Below are positions 26,167 through 37,100 of a stretch of DNA of 44,820 bases, piece after piece (position 1 is the stretch's first letter; every line of letters starts with the position of its first letter). The position numbers and the translations under genes are program-made. The notes beneath the pieces are model-generated. The model did not search any database. It was not told the origin of the DNA and saw only the letters and a list, made by a program, of their open reading frames with translations. The stretch comes from an uncultured Clostridium sp. (GTDB lineage: Bacteria > Bacillota > Clostridia > Clostridiales > Clostridiaceae), in contig CAIFEX010000026.1 in NCBI GenBank assembly GCA_903789665.1, positions 1 through 44,820 on the forward strand. The letters are read 5' to 3'.

Positions 26167-26292
26167 AAATAGTTATATTTTTAAAAACATAATTATTTAT
26201 TTAAGTTTAAAATATATAAGTTAAAATAATTGATAGTGAAAATAATTTTATTAAATTATATAGAAAATAATAGAAAGGAGTGGGAATTTATC

Positions 26293-28236
26293 ATGATAGA
26301 AGGCATAATTCAAATAGGAAATTCCATGCTTTCTAATGGTGGAGACATGCTTTGCAGCTTGATTAAAGAAGTGTCTTCCCAGAACAGAAGGGGAGAACAG
26401 ATGCATGTACTTAAATTTTGCTTCAGTACACAAAAAGATGAATTTAAATTGGACTGCAAAGAAGAAATTGACAGTTCTACGGCTTTGAAATATGCTTTTA
26501 TAGGTTCTGCAGATGGCCCTGCATCTCCACAGTGGTTTGTAACCAGCAATTCATATTTGTATCATATAACCGAAACCTTGAACAATTTAACCAAAGTTGA
26601 TTTGGGAAATGAATTAAATGAAAAAATCAAGACTGTTTTCGATACTTATTATGTGGATCTGGGAGATAAAATTAAGCCTAAAAACAGATATATTTTGAAT
26701 TATAAAAAATACGGAATTGCAGAAGAAGATGTTCTGGAGACATTAAATAAGGTGGAAAGTGAAGAGACTGAAGAGAATGAGAAGCGTAGATATAAGAATA
26801 TAGCTTCATCTCTGAAAAAAATTTATTCTAAAGAATTTGAAAATTATGTTAAATATGAATTTAATATAAAAAAGAATGAAATAGGTCTTTGCACCATTTT
26901 AATAGATGGAATTCCTTTAAGCAATTTCAAAGAATATAGGCAGGCGATTTTGAAAAGTAAGCAGAAAAGCAAGGGTAATAAAAAAGTCAGAGGCTACTGC
27001 AGTATGTGTGGCAGCAGTAAAAATCTGACATCAGATTTATCCAAGATGAAAATAAAGTATTACACTACAAATCAAATTATATTTGCAAGTGAGCTTAAAA
27101 ATTATGATAAAAATATGCTCCTATGCAGTAACTGCCTCAATAAGCTCATATCGGGAGAAAATTATATACAAAATAAATTAAATACAAAACTTGTGGGATT
27201 TACAGTCTATTTAATTCCACATTTTATATTGGGAAGCCCGATGGATAAAAAAGATTTGGACAAAGTGTCTGATAATATTCAACATTCTTTTAATATAGTG
27301 AAGAATTTAAATGGAGTAGAAGATTTTAAAGATGAAATTCAGAATATAGCAGATATGAGAAACAGAAATACATATTTTTTAATAAATATAATGTTTTATA
27401 AAAAATCGAACCAGGCGACCAAAATTCAAAAATTAATTAAAGATGTAAACCCATCTGTATTTCAAAAGATTATGACTGTGTCATACGACATGAACAAATT
27501 GGGCAGAAAAATTATGGGAATAAACTACAAACTCAATATAGATCTGCAGACGTTTTATTTTATGACACCTGTTCGACTCAAGAATTCGGAACCTATGAAT
27601 TACAGAAAGCTTCTTCAAATGTACGATGCCATTTTAACGCAGAGGAATTTAAAGCTGGATGAATTTATAAGAGGAGTTATTTCCTGTGCCAAAATTGAAT
27701 TTTTTGACGAAGCAGGTTATAACGTAAATGGGAAATCAGGTATATATAATACAATACTTAAGGCTAATTTCTGTATAAAATTTTTAGAATATATGGGATG
27801 TATAGGGGAGGGAGAAAAAATGAATGTTTCTAATTTAAAAGTTAGGGATGATATGAAATCTTATATTTTAAACATGGGGTATGACGAGCAGCAGAGTGCA
27901 ATGTTTTTACTTGGATGTCTTATAGGTGAGATAGGAAATGCACAGTATAGAAGAATGGGTGAAGACAGGAAACCGATTTTAAATAAGCTTAATTTTGGTG
28001 GCGTTGATAAAAGTAAGGTTATAAGGCTCACCAATGAAGTGTTTAATAAACTTATACAGGAGAAAATAAGAAAATACAATGAAATCACCTTTTCAGAGTG
28101 TAAAAGACTCATGGATGCCAATAAGGATTCATGGAAATTGAACAAACACGAAAATTTGTTCTACATTTTGTCAGGATATAGTTATGATACCATGAAAGCA
28201 ATGTTAAATAAAGGAGGAAAAGAAAATGAACAATAG
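26293..28236 (+). CDS. cas8b: Type I-B large subunit Cas8b
   Basis: A 647-residue protein of the TM1802/Csh1-like group, the large subunit of the I-B Cascade, which recognises the PAM and recruits Cas3. It has the N-terminal block FIGSADGPASPQWFVTSNSYLYHI and a zinc-binding pair, CSMC (about residues 236-239) and CSNC (about 278-281). A C-terminal helical part (MGYDEQQSAMFLLGCLIGEIGNAQ) resembles a Cas11-like region that in I-B systems can be made separately by internal translation. The frame is open from 26230, but ATG 26293 has GAAAGGAG upstream and a family-like start. It overlaps cas7 by 11 bases. It is first in its operon; no cas6 precedes it. Confidence 0.92.
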   Translation: MIEGIIQIGNSMLSNGGDMLCSLIKEVSSQNRRGEQMHVLKFCFSTQKDEFKLDCKEEIDSSTALKYAFIGSADGPASPQWFVTSNSYLYHITETLNNLTKVDLGNELNEKIKTVFDTYYVDLGDKIKPKNRYILNYKKYGIAEEDVLETLNKVESEETEENEKRRYKNIASSLKKIYSKEFENYVKYEFNIKKNEIGLCTILIDGIPLSNFKEYRQAILKSKQKSKGNKKVRGYCSMCGSSKNLTSDLSKMKIKYYTTNQIIFASELKNYDKNMLLCSNCLNKLISGENYIQNKLNTKLVGFTVYLIPHFILGSPMDKKDLDKVSDNIQHSFNIVKNLNGVEDFKDEIQNIADMRNRNTYFLINIMFYKKSNQATKIQKLIKDVNPSVFQKIMTVSYDMNKLGRKIMGINYKLNIDLQTFYFMTPVRLKNSEPMNYRKLLQMYDAILTQRNLKLDEFIRGVISCAKIEFFDEAGYNVNGKSGIYNTILKANFCIKFLEYMGCIGEGEKMNVSNLKVRDDMKSYILNMGYDEQQSAMFLLGCLIGEIGNAQYRRMGEDRKPILNKLNFGGVDKSKVIRLTNEVFNKLIQEKIRKYNEITFSECKRLMDANKDSWKLNKHENLFYILSGYSYDTMKAMLNKGGKENEQ

Positions 28237-29101
28237 TGAAATTTTGTATCTTTATGATGCAAAACTTACAAATCCAAATGGGGATCCTGATGAGGAAAAC
28301 AGACCGCGTATGGATTATGAGAGGGATATAAATCTTGTTTCTGATTTGAGAATTAAAAGATACATAAGAGATTATCTTCTTGATAAAGGTTATGAATTAT
28401 TTGTTTCAAAAGTGGATGATAAAGCAGTAACTGCAGAGGGTAGAATAAAAGAACTTGGCAGCAGTGATGTAGATACAATACTGGATAAGCTTATAGATGT
28501 GAGGCTTTTTGGAGCAACTATTCCTGTAAAAAATGACAACAAGAATTTTATAGGGCCTGTCCAATTTAACTGGGGCTATTCTCTCAACAAAGTTGAACTT
28601 CTGGAGGCAAGTATAACGTCTCATTTTGCTTCAGGAGAAGGAAATAAACAAGGTGCCATAGGAAAAGATTATAGGGTAAAATATTCTTTTATTGCTTTTA
28701 GCGGGGTTATAAGCGGTAAAAGGGCAGAACATACGAAATTAAAAGAAGAAGATGTGGCACTCTTGGATGAAGCTATGAGATATGCTATACCGGAACTTGC
28801 TACAAGGAGTAAAATAGGCCAGTATCCAAGATTATATCTGAGGGTCGAATATAATGATGATCAAACTATACTTGGAGATCTGAGGGACTATTTAAAATTT
28901 TCTTCTGAAGACGAAAGTGTAAGAGATATAAAAGAAGTGACTTTGGATATAACGGAACTTGTAAAATTTTTAAATAAAAACAGTGATAAAATTTCTAAGC
29001 TGCATTATTTTGCAGATGAAAAGCTAAAGCTTGTGCTGGATGGAAATAAAGTTGGTTTCAAGGAGGCATTTGACGGCTTTTCATTAAATGAAGTAAAGTA
29101 A
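28226..29101 (+). CDS. cas7: Type I-B backbone subunit Cas7 (Csh2 family)
   Basis: A 291-residue RAMP forming the helical crRNA-binding backbone of Cascade. The N-terminal YDAKLTNPNGDPDEENRPRMD followed by VSDLRIKRYIRDYL is the typical Cas7b signature. The central GPVQFNWGYSLNKVELLEASITSHFASGEG-type segment includes the thumb region. A strong ribosome site AAAGGAGG lies within the end of cas8b. Confidence 0.95.
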   Translation: MNNSEILYLYDAKLTNPNGDPDEENRPRMDYERDINLVSDLRIKRYIRDYLLDKGYELFVSKVDDKAVTAEGRIKELGSSDVDTILDKLIDVRLFGATIPVKNDNKNFIGPVQFNWGYSLNKVELLEASITSHFASGEGNKQGAIGKDYRVKYSFIAFSGVISGKRAEHTKLKEEDVALLDEAMRYAIPELATRSKIGQYPRLYLRVEYNDDQTILGDLRDYLKFSSEDESVRDIKEVTLDITELVKFLNKNSDKISKLHYFADEKLKLVLDGNKVGFKEAFDGFSLNEVK

Positions 29102-29111
29102 GGTGAAAAAT

Positions 29112-29834
29112 ATGGATTTATTGATATTAAAAGTGAAAGGGAAATTTGCACACTTTAGAAAATTTTATACCAATTCATCTTCACTTTCCTATTCTATACC
29201 GTCAAGAACAACTATTATAGGCTTGGTAGCAGCTGTTCTGGGTTATGAGAGGGACAGCTATTATGAACTTTTTTCCAAAGATAAACTTAATATATCTGTA
29301 AAAAAAGACAGTTGTATAAGAAAAGTAATGCAAAGTGTAAATTATATTAGAGCTACAAGTCCTAAAAATATATTTCAACCTAAAGACCATACCCAGATCC
29401 CAGTAGAAATTTTAACTGGCGATGACGGAGTTGAGTATACCATTTATATAAGCTGTGCCGACAAAAATTTGATGGATGAATTGGAGTACAGGGTAAAAGA
29501 TAATAAATATGTATATTCTCCATATTTGGGAGCTGCACCATTTAATTGCAGTTTTCAGTTTTGCCGCAGGCTTGATGTACAACTGCAGAAAAGCAATGAA
29601 CCAATACGGATATCTACACCTGTGAACTTAAAATATATTGTTTCAGGAAGTATAGACATATTTGAAAATGACAATTTGAAACTTCTAAAAGAGAGAATGC
29701 CTGTAGAATTTTTAAAGGACAGAGAAGTGGGGAATATGGCTTCCTATATTTATGATGAAAACGGACACCCGTTGAAGTTGAAACTTAATGCTGAATTTAT
29801 AGAACTTGAAGATGAAAATATAGTGTTTATGTAG
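29112..29834 (+). CDS. cas5: Type I-B subunit Cas5
   Basis: A 240-residue RAMP that caps the 5' handle of crRNA in Cascade. The start shows LILKVKGKFAHFRKFYTN, then SLSYSIPSRTTIIGLVAAVLG, the conserved Cas5 N-terminal block. YSPYLGAAPFNCSF follows near residue 140. A GTG at 29103 is in frame, but ATG 29112 has TAAGGTG at good spacing. It begins ten bases after the cas7 stop. Confidence 0.93.
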   Translation: MDLLILKVKGKFAHFRKFYTNSSSLSYSIPSRTTIIGLVAAVLGYERDSYYELFSKDKLNISVKKDSCIRKVMQSVNYIRATSPKNIFQPKDHTQIPVEILTGDDGVEYTIYISCADKNLMDELEYRVKDNKYVYSPYLGAAPFNCSFQFCRRLDVQLQKSNEPIRISTPVNLKYIVSGSIDIFENDNLKLLKERMPVEFLKDREVGNMASYIYDENGHPLKLKLNAEFIELEDENIVFM

Positions 29835-29843
29835 GAGATGTTA

Positions 29844-32159
29844 GTGTTGAAGTTTTATTCTCATCCTGATAAATTAATTTTAACTCATCTTATGGAAGTT
29901 AATGAAATATCTCAGAATTATTGTGATAAAAAATACAGTAAGGCAGAGGAAATATTAAGTTTTTCTCATGATTTTGGAAAATATACTACTTTTTTTCAAA
30001 AATATATTTTAGGTAAAGATAAAACTAAAAATGTCTTAAATGGACATGGTTTTATCTCTGCACTGTTTGGGGCATTTATTGCCCTTGGTTTTTATAGTGA
30101 CAATATTATGCCTGTGATCATATACAATTGTATACTTCACCACCATGGAAGTATAAAAAATGTTGATATAAATTTGCCTAAAAATTTTAGAAGGCCAATA
30201 ATAGATAAATCCGATCTTAGAGGAAAGGTTGATGTTGCTTATGAACAAATAGAGGATATAGAAAAAAACAGGAAGTTTATAGCAGAAGATTATAAAAAAA
30301 TTGGATACGGGAAATATTTTGATGAATTTATATCTCAAAGACCTTTTGAAAAGATCCTGACTAAATTAAAAAAACTTCAATTTAAATTTGAATATGACAA
30401 TGAAAGCGGGGAAACTTATTTTATAAGCCAGGTGCTGTATAGTTCACTTATTGCAGCAGACAAGATCAGTGCTTCAAATATAGATCTTCCAGAAATAAAA
30501 TTTGCAAACTTTGATATTTTAAATGAAACAAAAAATGAGAAATTTAAAGATAGTGCCGGAGATAAAATAAATTTGGTTAGAGCTCAAATATTTAATAGTG
30601 TACAAGATAGAATTGGAAAAGTTTATAAAGATAACAAGATATTTTCTATAACAGCTCCTACGGGAACGGGGAAAACTTACTGCGGATTTTTTACTGCTTT
30701 AAAACTTCAGAAGCTTTTAGATGGAAATAGGAAAATAATATATTCTCTTCCTTTTACGTCTATAATAAATCAAAATTATTCTTCAATATATTCTCTTTTT
30801 GAAAATATTCCTGATTTTGAAAATCAAAGTAGTGAGTATATAATAAAGCATCATAGTCTTGCAAATGTTGAATATAGTAGTGAACACGAAAATTATACAA
30901 AAGTTAAAGCTGAAATGTTGATAGAAAATTGGAACAGCGGAATAATAATTACGACTTTTGTCCAGCTTCTTGAAACTTTAATAGGCAACAAGAATAGGAT
31001 GCTTAAGAAATTCAATGCACTGAGAAATTCAATAATTATTCTAGATGAGGTACAAGCTATAGATATAAAATACTTGAAGCTTGTAGAATTCATTCTTGAG
31101 TCTGCTAGCAAGTATCTTGATTGCAGAATAATAATGATGACTGCAACTAAGCCTCTCATGCTTTCAAATGCAGTAGAACTTTTGGATAATAATAAAAAAT
31201 ATTTTAATATGTTCAATAGAACTTCTATTATTCCAAAGCTTAAACCAATTAAAATAGAAAATTTTATAGAAGAATTCTATGACAATATGGAAAATAAATC
31301 TTATCTTATAATATGTAATACCATAGCACAATCCCTAAAAATTTATAAAGAACTTAAAAATAGCGGCAGGAAAGTGCTGTATTTATCTACTAATATTTTA
31401 CCCTGCCATAGAAAAGAAAGAATAGATAAAGTGACAAAAATGTTGAAAAAAGGTGAAAAAATAATACTCGTCTCAACTCAGGTTGTAGAAGCAGGTGTGG
31501 ACTTTGATTTTGATATTGTGATAAGGGATATAGCACCTATTGATTCTATAATACAGTCAGCAGGCAGATGTAACAGAAATGGCAAAATTGAAAATGGGAA
31601 TGTGTATGTTTATTCTATGGTGGATGACAGTGGTATATATTATGGCACCAGAGTCTATGGGAAGACTCTTATAAACATAAGTGGGGAGCTTTTGCAGGAT
31701 AAAAAATGCATAGAAGAAAAGGAGTATTTTGAACTCATTGGGAATTATTTTAATGAAGTGGATAAAAATAAAAATCAAGATGATTCCGAGAAATTCAAAG
31801 AATCAATTATAAAGATGTATTTTAGTGACAAAGACTATAGCTTGGATAAATTTTCACTTATAAAAGAAAATAAGAACTATATAGACGTATTTTTTAGAAT
31901 CGATGATGAAGCTGAAAGAATCTATAATGAACTTTTAAAAGCTTTAAGTATTAAGAATATTGAAGCTAAAAGCGAGAAAATGCTTGAAATAAAAAATAAA
32001 GTCAGAGAATATACTTTATCTATTCCAATTAAGTACGTTGACAAGGTGAATAACAAAGATGACATTATATTGAATTTTCCTCAAAGTGCCTGTGAAGTAT
32101 ATTATGATAATATGACAGGATATAAGAGAGAAAAAGGAGAAGATTTTTTCGTTATGTAG
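29844..32159 (+). CDS. cas3: Cas3 HD nuclease-helicase
   Basis: The effector recruited to Cascade-bound DNA; it unwinds and degrades the target strand. Of about 771 residues, the N-terminal HD domain shows SHDFGKY (near residue 42) and LHHHG (near 100). The SF2 helicase follows with APTGTGKT (Walker A near 272-278), DEVQ (near 401), the SAT-like MTATKP (near 433) and QSAGRCNRNG (motif VI). All nuclease and ATPase motifs look intact. ATG 29838 abuts the ribosome site, so I prefer GTG 29844; TTG 29847 is also possible. It starts about ten bases after the cas5 stop. Confidence 0.95.
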   Translation: MLKFYSHPDKLILTHLMEVNEISQNYCDKKYSKAEEILSFSHDFGKYTTFFQKYILGKDKTKNVLNGHGFISALFGAFIALGFYSDNIMPVIIYNCILHHHGSIKNVDINLPKNFRRPIIDKSDLRGKVDVAYEQIEDIEKNRKFIAEDYKKIGYGKYFDEFISQRPFEKILTKLKKLQFKFEYDNESGETYFISQVLYSSLIAADKISASNIDLPEIKFANFDILNETKNEKFKDSAGDKINLVRAQIFNSVQDRIGKVYKDNKIFSITAPTGTGKTYCGFFTALKLQKLLDGNRKIIYSLPFTSIINQNYSSIYSLFENIPDFENQSSEYIIKHHSLANVEYSSEHENYTKVKAEMLIENWNSGIIITTFVQLLETLIGNKNRMLKKFNALRNSIIILDEVQAIDIKYLKLVEFILESASKYLDCRIIMMTATKPLMLSNAVELLDNNKKYFNMFNRTSIIPKLKPIKIENFIEEFYDNMENKSYLIICNTIAQSLKIYKELKNSGRKVLYLSTNILPCHRKERIDKVTKMLKKGEKIILVSTQVVEAGVDFDFDIVIRDIAPIDSIIQSAGRCNRNGKIENGNVYVYSMVDDSGIYYGTRVYGKTLINISGELLQDKKCIEEKEYFELIGNYFNEVDKNKNQDDSEKFKESIIKMYFSDKDYSLDKFSLIKENKNYIDVFFRIDDEAERIYNELLKALSIKNIEAKSEKMLEIKNKVREYTLSIPIKYVDKVNNKDDIILNFPQSACEVYYDNMTGYKREKGEDFFVM

Positions 32160-32169
32160 GGGTGATATT

Positions 32170-32661
32170 ATGGAGGTCAATGGAACTATGCTTTGGTACT
32201 ACAATGTGTGCAAGCGGGAAGTCTGGCTCATGTCCAGGGCCATAGTGCCTGATCAGCATGATGAAAATGTGGAAATAGGTCGTTTTATACATGAACGTAC
32301 ATATAAGAGAAACGACAAGGAAATCAGTTTCGGGAATGTCAAATTCGATGTGATTTTCAGGTCCAAAAATCAGATAACAATTGGTGAGACAAAGAAAACC
32401 TCTAAATATGCCGAGGCTTCAAAGTGGCAGCTCATGTATTATCTGAACCAGTTAAAGGAAGCGGGCATAGAGGCAAAGGGGATTTTATTATATCCGGAGG
32501 AGAAAAAGAGGACAGAAGTGAACCTGACTGATGAATCCCGGGAATGTCTTCAAAAAATGTGTCTGGATATAGAAAGAATATGTGAACTTAAACGTCCTCC
32601 TTTTGCTGAGAAGATACGGTTTTGCAGGAAGTGTGCTTATAGGGAATATTGTTATTCATAG
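32170..32661 (+). CDS. cas4: Cas4 adaptation exonuclease
   Basis: A 163-residue RecB-like nuclease with an iron-sulfur cluster that trims prespacers and helps select the PAM. It has Cys14, then His41, Asp60, Glu73 and Lys75 (GETKK) and the Q-x3-Y motif KWQLMYY, and closes with Cys152, Cys155 and Cys161. All four cluster cysteines are present. ATG 32170 follows AGGGGTGA just after the cas3 stop. Confidence 0.94.
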   Translation: MEVNGTMLWYYNVCKREVWLMSRAIVPDQHDENVEIGRFIHERTYKRNDKEISFGNVKFDVIFRSKNQITIGETKKTSKYAEASKWQLMYYLNQLKEAGIEAKGILLYPEEKKRTEVNLTDESRECLQKMCLDIERICELKRPPFAEKIRFCRKCAYREYCYS

Positions 32662-32670
32662 GAGGTATAG

Positions 32671-33663
32671 ATGAAAAAAGATATTTATATTTTTAGCGAT
32701 GGAGATTTAAAGAGAAAAGATAATACCGTATATTTTGAAACTGGAGGCAGAAAGAAATATTTGCCTGTGGAGGAACTCAACAATATCTGGGTATTTGGCG
32801 AAATCAATTTGAATAAAAGATTTCTTGATTTTATATCCAGGAAGGAAATATGTGTACATTTTTTTAATTATTATGGATATTATACTGGGACTTTTTACCC
32901 GAGAGAGCATTTGAATTCCGGATACGTAATATTGAAGCAGGCGGAAAATTATCTTGATTATGAAAAAAGACTTAAAATAGCCAAGATGATAATAGAGACC
33001 GCAGCGGAAAACATAATTGTGATTCTAAAATATTATAACAGCAGGGGCATGGATGTGGAACCAGAGCTCAAAGATATAGCGGAAAAGGAAAAATTCATGG
33101 AAAATTGTCAAACTATAGAGGAACTCATGGCAATTGAAGGCAACATGCGACAGGAATACTATGGATGTTTTTCAAAAATAATAAAGAATCCGGAATTTGC
33201 CTTTAAAGTCAGAAGCAAGCGTCCTCCAAGGGACAAGATAAATGCACTTATCAGCTTTGGAAACTCCATGATGTACACTACTGTTCTAGGTGAAATATAC
33301 CAAACCCAGCTGGATCCGAGGATAGGCTACCTTCATTCTACAAACATAAGGCATTTTTCGCTCAACCTTGACATAGCTGAAATATTCAAGCCCATAATAG
33401 TGGACAGGACTATCTTTACTATTCTCAACAGGAATGAACTTACTGAAAAAGATTTTGAATCTGACTTCAACGGTATAATGTTAAATGATAAAGGAAGAAA
33501 AAAGTTTATAGAGGAATACAACAATAAGCTTTTAACCAGAATAAAGCATCCTAAAATAGGAACTACTGTCAGTTACAAACGTATAATAAGGCTTGAATTA
33601 TACAAACTTCAAAAATATATAACTGAAGACGAGCCATATAACGGTTTTGTCGCGAGGTGGTAG
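32671..33663 (+). CDS. cas1: Cas1 integrase
   Basis: A 330-residue metal-dependent integrase that inserts spacers with Cas2. The metal site is seen as Glu156 in MAIEGNMRQEYY, His222 in YLHSTNIRHFSL, and Asp234/Glu237 in LDIAEIF. Type I-B subgroup features include the N-terminal YIFSDGDLKRKDNT. It lies ten bases after cas4. It is the only cas1 in the window, so it presumably serves all three arrays. Confidence 0.96.
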   Translation: MKKDIYIFSDGDLKRKDNTVYFETGGRKKYLPVEELNNIWVFGEINLNKRFLDFISRKEICVHFFNYYGYYTGTFYPREHLNSGYVILKQAENYLDYEKRLKIAKMIIETAAENIIVILKYYNSRGMDVEPELKDIAEKEKFMENCQTIEELMAIEGNMRQEYYGCFSKIIKNPEFAFKVRSKRPPRDKINALISFGNSMMYTTVLGEIYQTQLDPRIGYLHSTNIRHFSLNLDIAEIFKPIIVDRTIFTILNRNELTEKDFESDFNGIMLNDKGRKKFIEEYNNKLLTRIKHPKIGTTVSYKRIIRLELYKLQKYITEDEPYNGFVARW

Positions 33664-33666
33664 CTG

Positions 33667-33930
33667 GTGTTTGTAATACTTGTTTATGATTTTGGAGAAA
33701 AGCGTGTGGGTCGTGCTCTCAAAACATGCAGAAAGTATTTAACCTGGGTCCAAAATTCTGTCTTTGAGGGAGATATAAGCATGGCTAATTTGAAAAAACT
33801 AAAGTGCCAACTTTCTGATATCATGGTGAACAGCGAAGATTCGGTGATAATATACACTTTTAAAAGTACGAGATATTCCAATAGAGAGGTTCTTGGAGTG
33901 TCAAAAAATCAGCAGGATATATTCCTGTAA
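33667..33930 (+). CDS. cas2: Cas2
   Basis: An 87-residue ferredoxin-fold partner of Cas1. It begins MFVILVYDFGEKRVGRALKTC, with the conserved aspartate after the first strand, and includes the TWVQNSVFEG segment. GTG 33667 lies three bases after the cas1 stop with AGGTGG upstream. The array 3 leader follows directly. Confidence 0.95.
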   Translation: MFVILVYDFGEKRVGRALKTCRKYLTWVQNSVFEGDISMANLKKLKCQLSDIMVNSEDSVIIYTFKSTRYSNREVLGVSKNQQDIFL

Positions 33931-33979
33931 AATTATCTGATTGATTTCTAAAAATATTTTTAATACTGTTCCAACTTTT

Positions 33980-34142
33980 AAATTGTTTTGTCGTCGACCC
34001 TGAATAAAGCAAAAATTACCGGGGGTCGACAATTTTTATATCTGCAGTTAATTGGCGGCCTGAGATTGATTTTTGAAGTCCTTCCGAAGATTTTCCTGTA
34101 TATTGCAATTTTGGACAAGCTGGTGTATTCTATATTTGATGG
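33980..34142 (+). promoter_or_regulatory. Leader of CRISPR array 3
   Basis: A near copy of the array-2 leader, with the inverted repeat GTCGACCC (33993-34000) and GGGTCGAC (34023-34030), a T run, TTAATTGGCGGCCT and the same final 60 bases. The hairpin with T run may also end the cas operon transcript. Adjacency to cas2 and array length suggest this is the most active insertion site. Confidence 0.87.
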
Positions 34143-37100
34143 GTTTTAGAATACCTAGTGAGGAATTGAAACTAATAAAAGTAATATTAAAAGAGAAAAA
34201 TAGATTAGCAGTTTTAGAATACCTAGTGAGGAATTGAAACCTGCCGAATCGTAAAAGAAAAATCCAAGATGAGGCTATGTTTTAGAATACCTAGTGAGGA
34301 ATTGAAACTCCGGAAGCCCTAATCCATGTCCTTTCTTGCTTACTGCGTTTTAGAATACCTAGTGAGGAATTGAAACAAGTGCAGTAAATCATAGCTTTGT
34401 AGTTTATGCCTTGTTTTAGAATACCTAGTGAGGAATTGAAACATAAGTTGCCGGCTGCTGTAGTTACACTTGTGACAGTTTTAGAATACCTAGTGAGGAA
34501 TTGAAACTAAAGATACGTATTATAAAAACGCTTATGTGCTTGATGTTTTAGAATACCTAGTGAGGAATTGAAACCCTATTCCCCCAAAAGATATGCCAGA
34601 GATACAGAGGTTTTAGAATACCTAGTGAGGAATTGAAACAATCTAGTAAACCATTGGTCAAACCCTATGCAGGCGTTTTAGAATACCTAGTGAGGAATTG
34701 AAACGTTCTCTGCAGAGTATATTGAAAGTACAGACTAATAGTTTTAGAATACCTAGTGAGGAATTGAAACAAAACCACGACACCAGGATACAGAAAATTG
34801 AGGACAAGTTTTAGAATACCTAGTGAGGAATTGAAACTTGTGAATGACTTAGACCAGGCGAATTGGTGTTTTAGGTTTTAGAATACCTAGTGAGGAATTG
34901 AAACAGTAATTCTGGTGCTGAAATACTTTTAAAAAAGATAGTTTTAGAATACCTAGTGAGGAATTGAAACATGAAAAGGTGGGGGTGGAGTGCTGGAAAA
35001 GTTCAAAGGTTTTAGAATACCTAGTGAGGAATTGAAACAAGATATTTTGAGAAAAAAAGAGTAAATAGGATAAAAAGTTTTAGAATACCTAGTGAGGAAT
35101 TGAAACCCCACAACTAATTCTGGTTCTCCGTTTTCACTTAATGTTTTAGAATACCTAGTGAGGAATTGAAACCAGGGTAAGGGTAAAGAATTCACATCCG
35201 CCCGAATGTTTTAGAATACCTAGTGAGGAATTGAAACAACGGGAATGTGAATATGAACTTGGTTAAAAATGCAGTTTTAGAATACCTAGTGAGGAATTGA
35301 AACACTGTGGTAAAAAGGATAGCAGCAGATTTGGCTGGAAGTTTTAGAATACCTAGTGAGGAATTGAAACATGGCAGGAATGATTTTCCTATAGAAATAC
35401 AATGGAGTTTTAGAATACCTAGTGAGGAATTGAAACTATTATATTTCTGTGCCTGTTTTGCGAGCCACTCCGGTTTTAGAATACCTAGTGAGGAATTGAA
35501 ACCTTGGTAGCGGAACTCCACACTTGCCTAGGTTTTCTAAGTTTTAGAATACCTAGTGAGGAATTGAAACTTGCAACGCTATTGTCAGTACAAGAAAACT
35601 GTATGCCAGTTTTAGAATACCTAGTGAGGAATTGAAACAAAAGAAATACAAAAATGGAGTAGATCCAGAAACGGGGTTTTAGAATACCTAGTGAGGAATT
35701 GAAACTGATATAGATAAAAATAGTAGAAGCTTCTGGAGTTGTTTTAGAATACCTAGTGAGGAATTGAAACAAGACTGCATCAAAAAAGACAAGGGAATTG
35801 AAGATGGTTTTAGAATACCTAGTGAGGAATTGAAACTCCATCCATTCCCTTCTTCCATGGCTTAAGTCTCGTTTTAGAATACCTAGTGAGGAATTGAAAC
35901 ACATTGTCCTCCATCTGCACAGCCTGTATTATTTCCCGTTTTAGAATACCTAGTGAGGAATTGAAACATATCCAATTTTGTTCAACTAGTGCCGACAAAT
36001 AGCGTTTTAGAATACCTAGTGAGGAATTGAAACTTTTTCTCCTTTCATATAATTTTCAAAATTAATACCCGGTTTTAGAATACCTAGTGAGGAATTGAAA
36101 CTGACAGTAGGTCAAAACATTAAATATTTTAGAAAAAAGTTTTAGAATACCTAGTGAGGAATTGAAACACTGTGGTAAAAAGGATAGCAGCAGATTTGGC
36201 TGGAAGTTTTAGAATACCTAGTGAGGAATTGAAACTCGAATAGAGGTGGTTATATGGCTGAAACTGGTTTTGAAGTTTTAGAATACCTAGTGAGGAATTG
36301 AAACTATGCTCAGCAATAAAAGATATTGGGACGCTTGAACGGTTTTAGAATACCTAGTGAGGAATTGAAACATATCTATCTACAAAAGCTTTTTCATTTC
36401 CAATATCGGTTTTAGAATACCTAGTGAGGAATTGAAACAAATTGTACGAATTGAATAAAGAGAATATTCAAGATGTTTTAGAATACCTAGTGAGGAATTG
36501 AAACTTCATTCATCACTCTCCTCCTTTGAAGGTATTTATAGTTTTAGAATACCTAGTGAGGAATTGAAACTATTGCCCAATGTTATATGCATCCTGCCCG
36601 TACTGTGGTTTTAGAATACCTAGTGAGGAATTGAAACTGTCGAGAGTGCCGTCCATAAGTTCGGCGTCGGTGAGTTTTAGAATACCTAGTGAGGAATTGA
36701 AACAACAGCTTGACTGCAAGAAAAGTGCAAAGTTTGTGCAAGTTTTAGAATACCTAGTGAGGAATTGAAACTAACTCTATTCCCTGTATTGCCGTCACAT
36801 TGGACTGTTTTAGAATACCTAGTGAGGAATTGAAACAAAAATGGGAAAAATCCAAAGAGGTAATAAAAGAACAGTTTTAGAATACCTAGTGAGGAATTGA
36901 AACTTGTGAATGACTTAGACCAGGCGAATTGGTGTTTTAGTTTTAGAATACCTAGTGAGGAATTGAAACTAGGTGTGCGGGCATATGAAAGCAGAAGGCG
37001 TATGGTTTTAGAATACCTAGTGAGGAATTGAAACAACCCATCACCATTCTCCAAGTAATTATCCAGCCAGTTTTAGAATACCTAGTGAGGAATTGAAACC

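Noticed and set aside
26200-26220. Second match of the short spacer (GTTTAAAAT) upstream of cas8b, which would imply self-repression of the cas operon
   Set aside because: Only the AT-rich middle of the spacer matches and the first six seed bases do not, so this is probably chance.
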